The position numbers and the translations under genes were made by a program. From positions 508,990-540,099 of the forward strand of contig BFEA01000744.1 of NCBI GenBank assembly GCA_003427395.1: 31,110 nucleotides of DNA, read 5' to 3'. This document shows, one piece after another, positions 29,284 through 31,110 of the stretch (the stretch's first letter is position 1; every line of letters starts with the position of its first letter). The notes under the pieces were generated by a model, which worked only from the letters and a program-made list of their open reading frames with translations, did not search any database and was not told the DNA's origin. This stretch comes from Chara braunii (taxonomy: Eukaryota; Streptophyta; Charophyceae; Charales; Characeae).

Positions 29284-29531
29284 AATCCAATGATCGCAAA
29301 CTGTACCATGTACAGAATCGTTGGGGTAGGGTTGGAGTGCAAGGGCAGGACTCTTTGACTCATTGTGGGAAAAACAAACAGCAGGCAATAGACCTCTTCA
29401 AGAAGAAATTCCTCGATAAGTCCGGAAATCATTGGGATGATCGGCATAACTTCGTGTCGAAGCGCGGCAAGTACACTCTTATTGAGATAGATTACGCAGA
29501 GGAGGAAGAAGACAACGCCAGCAAAGAAAAG
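29284..29531 (+). CDS. PARP2-like poly(ADP-ribose) polymerase, WGR-domain exon
   Basis: 248 bp: two bases of a split codon, then 82 codons SNDRKLYHVQNRWGRVGVQGQDSL ... KKKFLDKSGNHWDDRHNFVSKRGKYTLIEIDYAEEEE. The NRWGRVG core, FxxKFxDKxxNxWxDR and KYxxxEIDY spacing are those of the WGR domain of PARP1/2/3-type enzymes, which binds DNA breaks and activates ADP-ribosylation in the nucleus. Upstream is tctgatgcag/ and downstream /gtgagc, both good splice sites, giving a phase-1 entry and phase-0 exit. The helical and catalytic domains are not in the window; the next exon must lie beyond 31110 or be lost. It may be PARP1-3-type; the truncated view favours PARP2-like, without zinc fingers visible. 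Confidence 0.88.
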
Positions 29532-29576
29532 GTGAGCGTAAATCCAGCAAACCCAGCTTTCTCTTGTTTTCTTTCT

Positions 29577-29707
29577 TTTTCAAGGAACTTCAGTGGTGAA
29601 GACCACTGTAGGAAGTGATACGAGTACCCTGCTAAAGTGGCCCTCCCTATGAAGGCTCCGTCTATTGGTGGGGAGCTGCACCTGCCGGAAATCGGGTCCA
29701 GCGTCCC
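29577..29707 (-). mobile_element. SINE-like retroposon, copy D (inverted)
   Basis: On the - strand the head starts at 29707 (GGGACGCTGGACCCGATTTC) and runs to 29654, ~89% identical to copy A. Both head hairpins are kept; in hairpin 1 the pairing changes from GCTGG/CCAGC to GCTGG/CCGGC. A 3' hairpin, CAGTGGT with ACCACTG (29591-29608), sits where copy A has its third stem. An A-rich GAAAAAGAAAGAAAAC tail follows past ~29583. No target duplication was found. It lies in the intron after the PARP exon. Confidence 0.75.
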
Positions 29708-29776
29708 AAATGCCACGTGATACATTGCTTTTGCTGATGGCCCTGAGACTGACTGTGGCCTCGGTACTGCTAGAGG

Positions 29777-29887
29777 CTACCGTCTTCACCCAAATAGAAC
29801 GCCTGGTCATTATTGCTGCATCTGGACCGAAAGGTCGGGGAAATGCAGCTATGATGACCTGGCGTTCTATTCGGGTGAAGACAGTAG
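29777..29887. repeat. 111-bp foldback with 45-bp arms and GAAA-capped tip
   Basis: Left arm 29777-29821 (CTACCGTCTTCACCCAAATA...) pairs with right arm 29843-29887 (complement CTACTGTCTTCACCCGAATA...), 40 of 45 positions matching without gaps. The 21-base centre contains GACC-GAAA-GGTC, itself a tetraloop hairpin. It could be a small foldback transposon or a hairpin small-RNA source. Confidence 0.85.
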
Positions 29888-30160
29888 TCTATCTATTCAT
29901 CTCGCATATGTACCACCTTTTTTATTTGTCGTTGTGCACTTTGTCGATGAGTGGTGGAGGCCATGTTGGATTTGTCTCAGCTTCTTATTGTCCATACAAG
30001 CAATCGTGCCTATCAACTTTCGGGATTTATTCTCAAATATGGCCTTGGAGGGCTATGGCACCATTCTATTATGGGGTCCATCCATTCGGTCCTTTTCCAT
30101 TTGGTTGTTGCCTGATAAATGCAAGGAATATGAGTGAGAGTGATAGTCAGAAATCCAAGT

Positions 30161-30308
30161 CGCAAAATCACGAAGTAGCCCAGTTAGTCATGTACCACGC
30201 AAAATCACGAAGTAGCCCAGTTAGTCATGTACCACGCAAAATCACGAAGTAGCCCAGTTAGTCATGTACCACGCAAAATCACGAAGTAGCCCAGTTAGTC
30301 ATGTACCA
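30161..30308. repeat. Four perfect 37-bp tandem repeats
   Basis: Units start at 30161, 30198, 30235 and 30272 (cgcaaaatcacgaagtagcc...agttagtcatgtacca), with no spacers and no differences. They are expanded from LTR sequence; the inner LTR has a single similar segment (cagaattgcatcacgag). The last unit supplies part of the U6 target duplication. Confidence 0.97.
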
Positions 30309-30330
30309 AGCAGTCTTTCGGGACATCCGT

Positions 30331-30362
<32 letters not shown>

Positions 30363-30446
30363 GGCCCCTGCGCAAGGATGACACGCATAAATCGAGAAAT
30401 GGTCCAAATTAAAAAAAAAAAAAAAAAAAAGTCATGCACCGAGCAG
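30297..30446. repeat. 17-bp imperfect target duplication around U6 copy
   Basis: agtcatgtaccaagcag at 30297-30313 and agtcatgcaccgagcag at 30430-30446 (two mismatches). Length and A-tail fit L1-type target-primed reverse transcription. Confidence 0.85.
30314..30430 (+). pseudogene. U6 snRNA retropseudogene with poly(A) tail
   Basis: From ggacatccgttaaaattgga to ggtccaaatt (to 30410) the sequence is nearly identical to plant U6 snRNA. It includes the ACAGAGA box (ATACAGAGAAGATTAGCATG) and the AGC-containing catalytic region, with a 5' end slightly altered. Instead of the Pol III T-run terminator it ends in 20 As (30411-30430). A 17-bp direct repeat with two mismatches flanks it. No TATA or USE promoter lies upstream, only the tandem array. 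This is a reverse-transcribed U6 copy, so it is probably not expressed from its own promoter. Confidence 0.9.
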
Positions 30447-30916
30447 AGAGCACAATGCACCAAGATTCCATCCAAATAAGAGCAATACAATGAACTCAAC
30501 TGTCAATGCCGTCGCTCTCTGGTCACACCAACACTGTATCCAATGTCGCTCCTACTGTCTGGCGCCCAGCGGCCAGCCTACACTACTCAGCCTATCTATC
30601 CTATCTACGTTCATGCGACTGGATCACATCGAAGTTGAAGACCAATGTACGTGGCGTCATCATCAATGCCGACCGCCAGCATACACCAGGTACGTTCTCT
30701 CTTCTCCCTCGTCACACCTTGATCCCGTCTGCGTGCGCCTCCTACCCGAAGACCACCATCGCCACCCGGCTATGGCCGCCGTGCGCTCACTGCCTCAGCA
30801 GCGCCCGTGTGCGCGTCTGGCCAGCAGCGCTGATGCAGCTGCTCGTGTGCAAGTGCAGCAGTGTGGCCGCATTGCCCACCAAGGCCAGAATATCCTCTTC
30901 TGGGGCACACACTTTA

Positions 30917-30941
30917 CACACTTTCCTTTATGGAAAGTGTG
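30917..30941 (-). promoter_or_regulatory. TATA-like-centred palindrome in right LTR
   Basis: CACACTTTCC and GGAAAGTGTG are perfect 10-base arms around TTTAT. It is equivalent in place and core (TTTCC-N5-GGAAA) to the palindrome at 2881-2913. Candidate LTR core promoter. Confidence 0.4.
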
Positions 30942-31110
30942 CCAGCTGCTGGCTGACCTGGCCAGGCGTGTGGGGGGGGCCAGTAGCTTGACTCTGGCCA
31001 CAAGTGTCTGCACCCAGGCCCAGTTTCAGATACTGCCCTGGGCCTCGTGCAGTTAGGCACGTTCAGGCAGCCACCCAGCCTCCAAGTGTTCGCAGCATTC
31101 TCATTGGCTC

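Larger units (their letters stand above)
30120..31110 (-). repeat. LTR related to the inner element's LTR, running off the window
   Basis: It starts TGCAAGGAATATGAG, like TGCAAGGAAGATGAG of the LTR at 2340. Further ordered matches are ccaaataagag, tgacaatgc/tgtcaatgc, tctggcg...cgcccag, atcgaagttgaag and caccaggtacgt. A TATA-centred palindrome lies at 30917-30941. Overall identity is low, so it is a different subfamily. No primer site lies on its left, so it is a 3' LTR of an element to the right, or a solo LTR. It holds the 37-bp array and the U6 copy. Confidence 0.8.

Noticed and set aside
30161-30308. CRISPR-like array (37-bp repeats)
   Set aside because: Repeats are directly adjacent with no spacers, in a eukaryotic LTR. 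This is an ordinary tandem repeat.
30314-30410. Functional U6 snRNA gene
   Set aside because: Ends in A20 rather than a T-run, has no Pol III promoter elements upstream, and has a target duplication; a retropseudogene explains all of these.

Overview
This window looks like nuclear DNA of a streptophyte (plant-lineage) eukaryote with a large, repeat-rich genome. The only host gene sequence I can support is one exon of a PARP2-like poly(ADP-ribose) polymerase on the + strand (29284-29531), with plant-like splice sites. Nearly everything else is Ty3/gypsy-type LTR retrotransposons carrying smaller insertions. The initiator-Met-tRNA-type primer sites and gag/pol wording suggest a charophyte green alga such as Chara; that genus guess is from memory and untested.

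Region by region: (1) About 235-2339 and 11742-13884 (+) are two halves of an old, decayed gypsy element. Protease, RT, RNase H and integrase remnants are visible, with a probable 3' LTR at 13316-13884. (2) A second gypsy element (2340-11741, -) is inserted in its integrase. It has two ~0.94 kb LTRs about 96% identical, a polypurine tract, a Met-tRNA primer site, and gag-pro-RT-RH-INT. This inner element carries a 170-bp SINE-like insertion (4372-4541, 12-bp target duplication) and a 355-bp inverted-repeat element (8025-8379, 11-bp target duplication). A 190-N gap (10702-10891) hides the LTR/primer-site junction. (3) 13885-15439 has nothing I recognise. (4) 15552-19879 (-) is a third LTR element with ~1.04 kb LTRs about 94% identical. 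It encodes only gag and protease, so it looks non-autonomous. (5) 20959-27834 (+) is a fourth gypsy element with gag, CCHC knuckle, protease, RT, RNase H, D,D(35)E integrase and a C-terminal chromo-like domain. It has several frameshifts, and a 1.15-kb element flanked by TTAA duplications splits the protease-RT linker. (6) 28851-28961 is a long GT microsatellite. (7) 29284-29531 is the PARP-type exon; the following intron holds an inverted SINE-like copy, a 111-bp foldback and an incomplete LTR (30120 to the window end). That LTR contains a 4 x 37-bp tandem array and a polyadenylated U6 snRNA retropseudogene flanked by a 17-bp imperfect duplication.

The pieces do not form an operon or pathway. 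The window is best read as a record of nested transposition next to or inside a host gene. Three insertions sit inside former open reading frames, and removing each insert plus one duplication copy restores the frame, so their boundaries are base-precise. The most novel items are a ~55-bp structured head shared by four dispersed SINE-like copies, the TTAA-flanked element with internal hairpin repeats, and a TATA-centred palindrome held ~230 bp from a splice-donor-like motif in three diverged LTRs.
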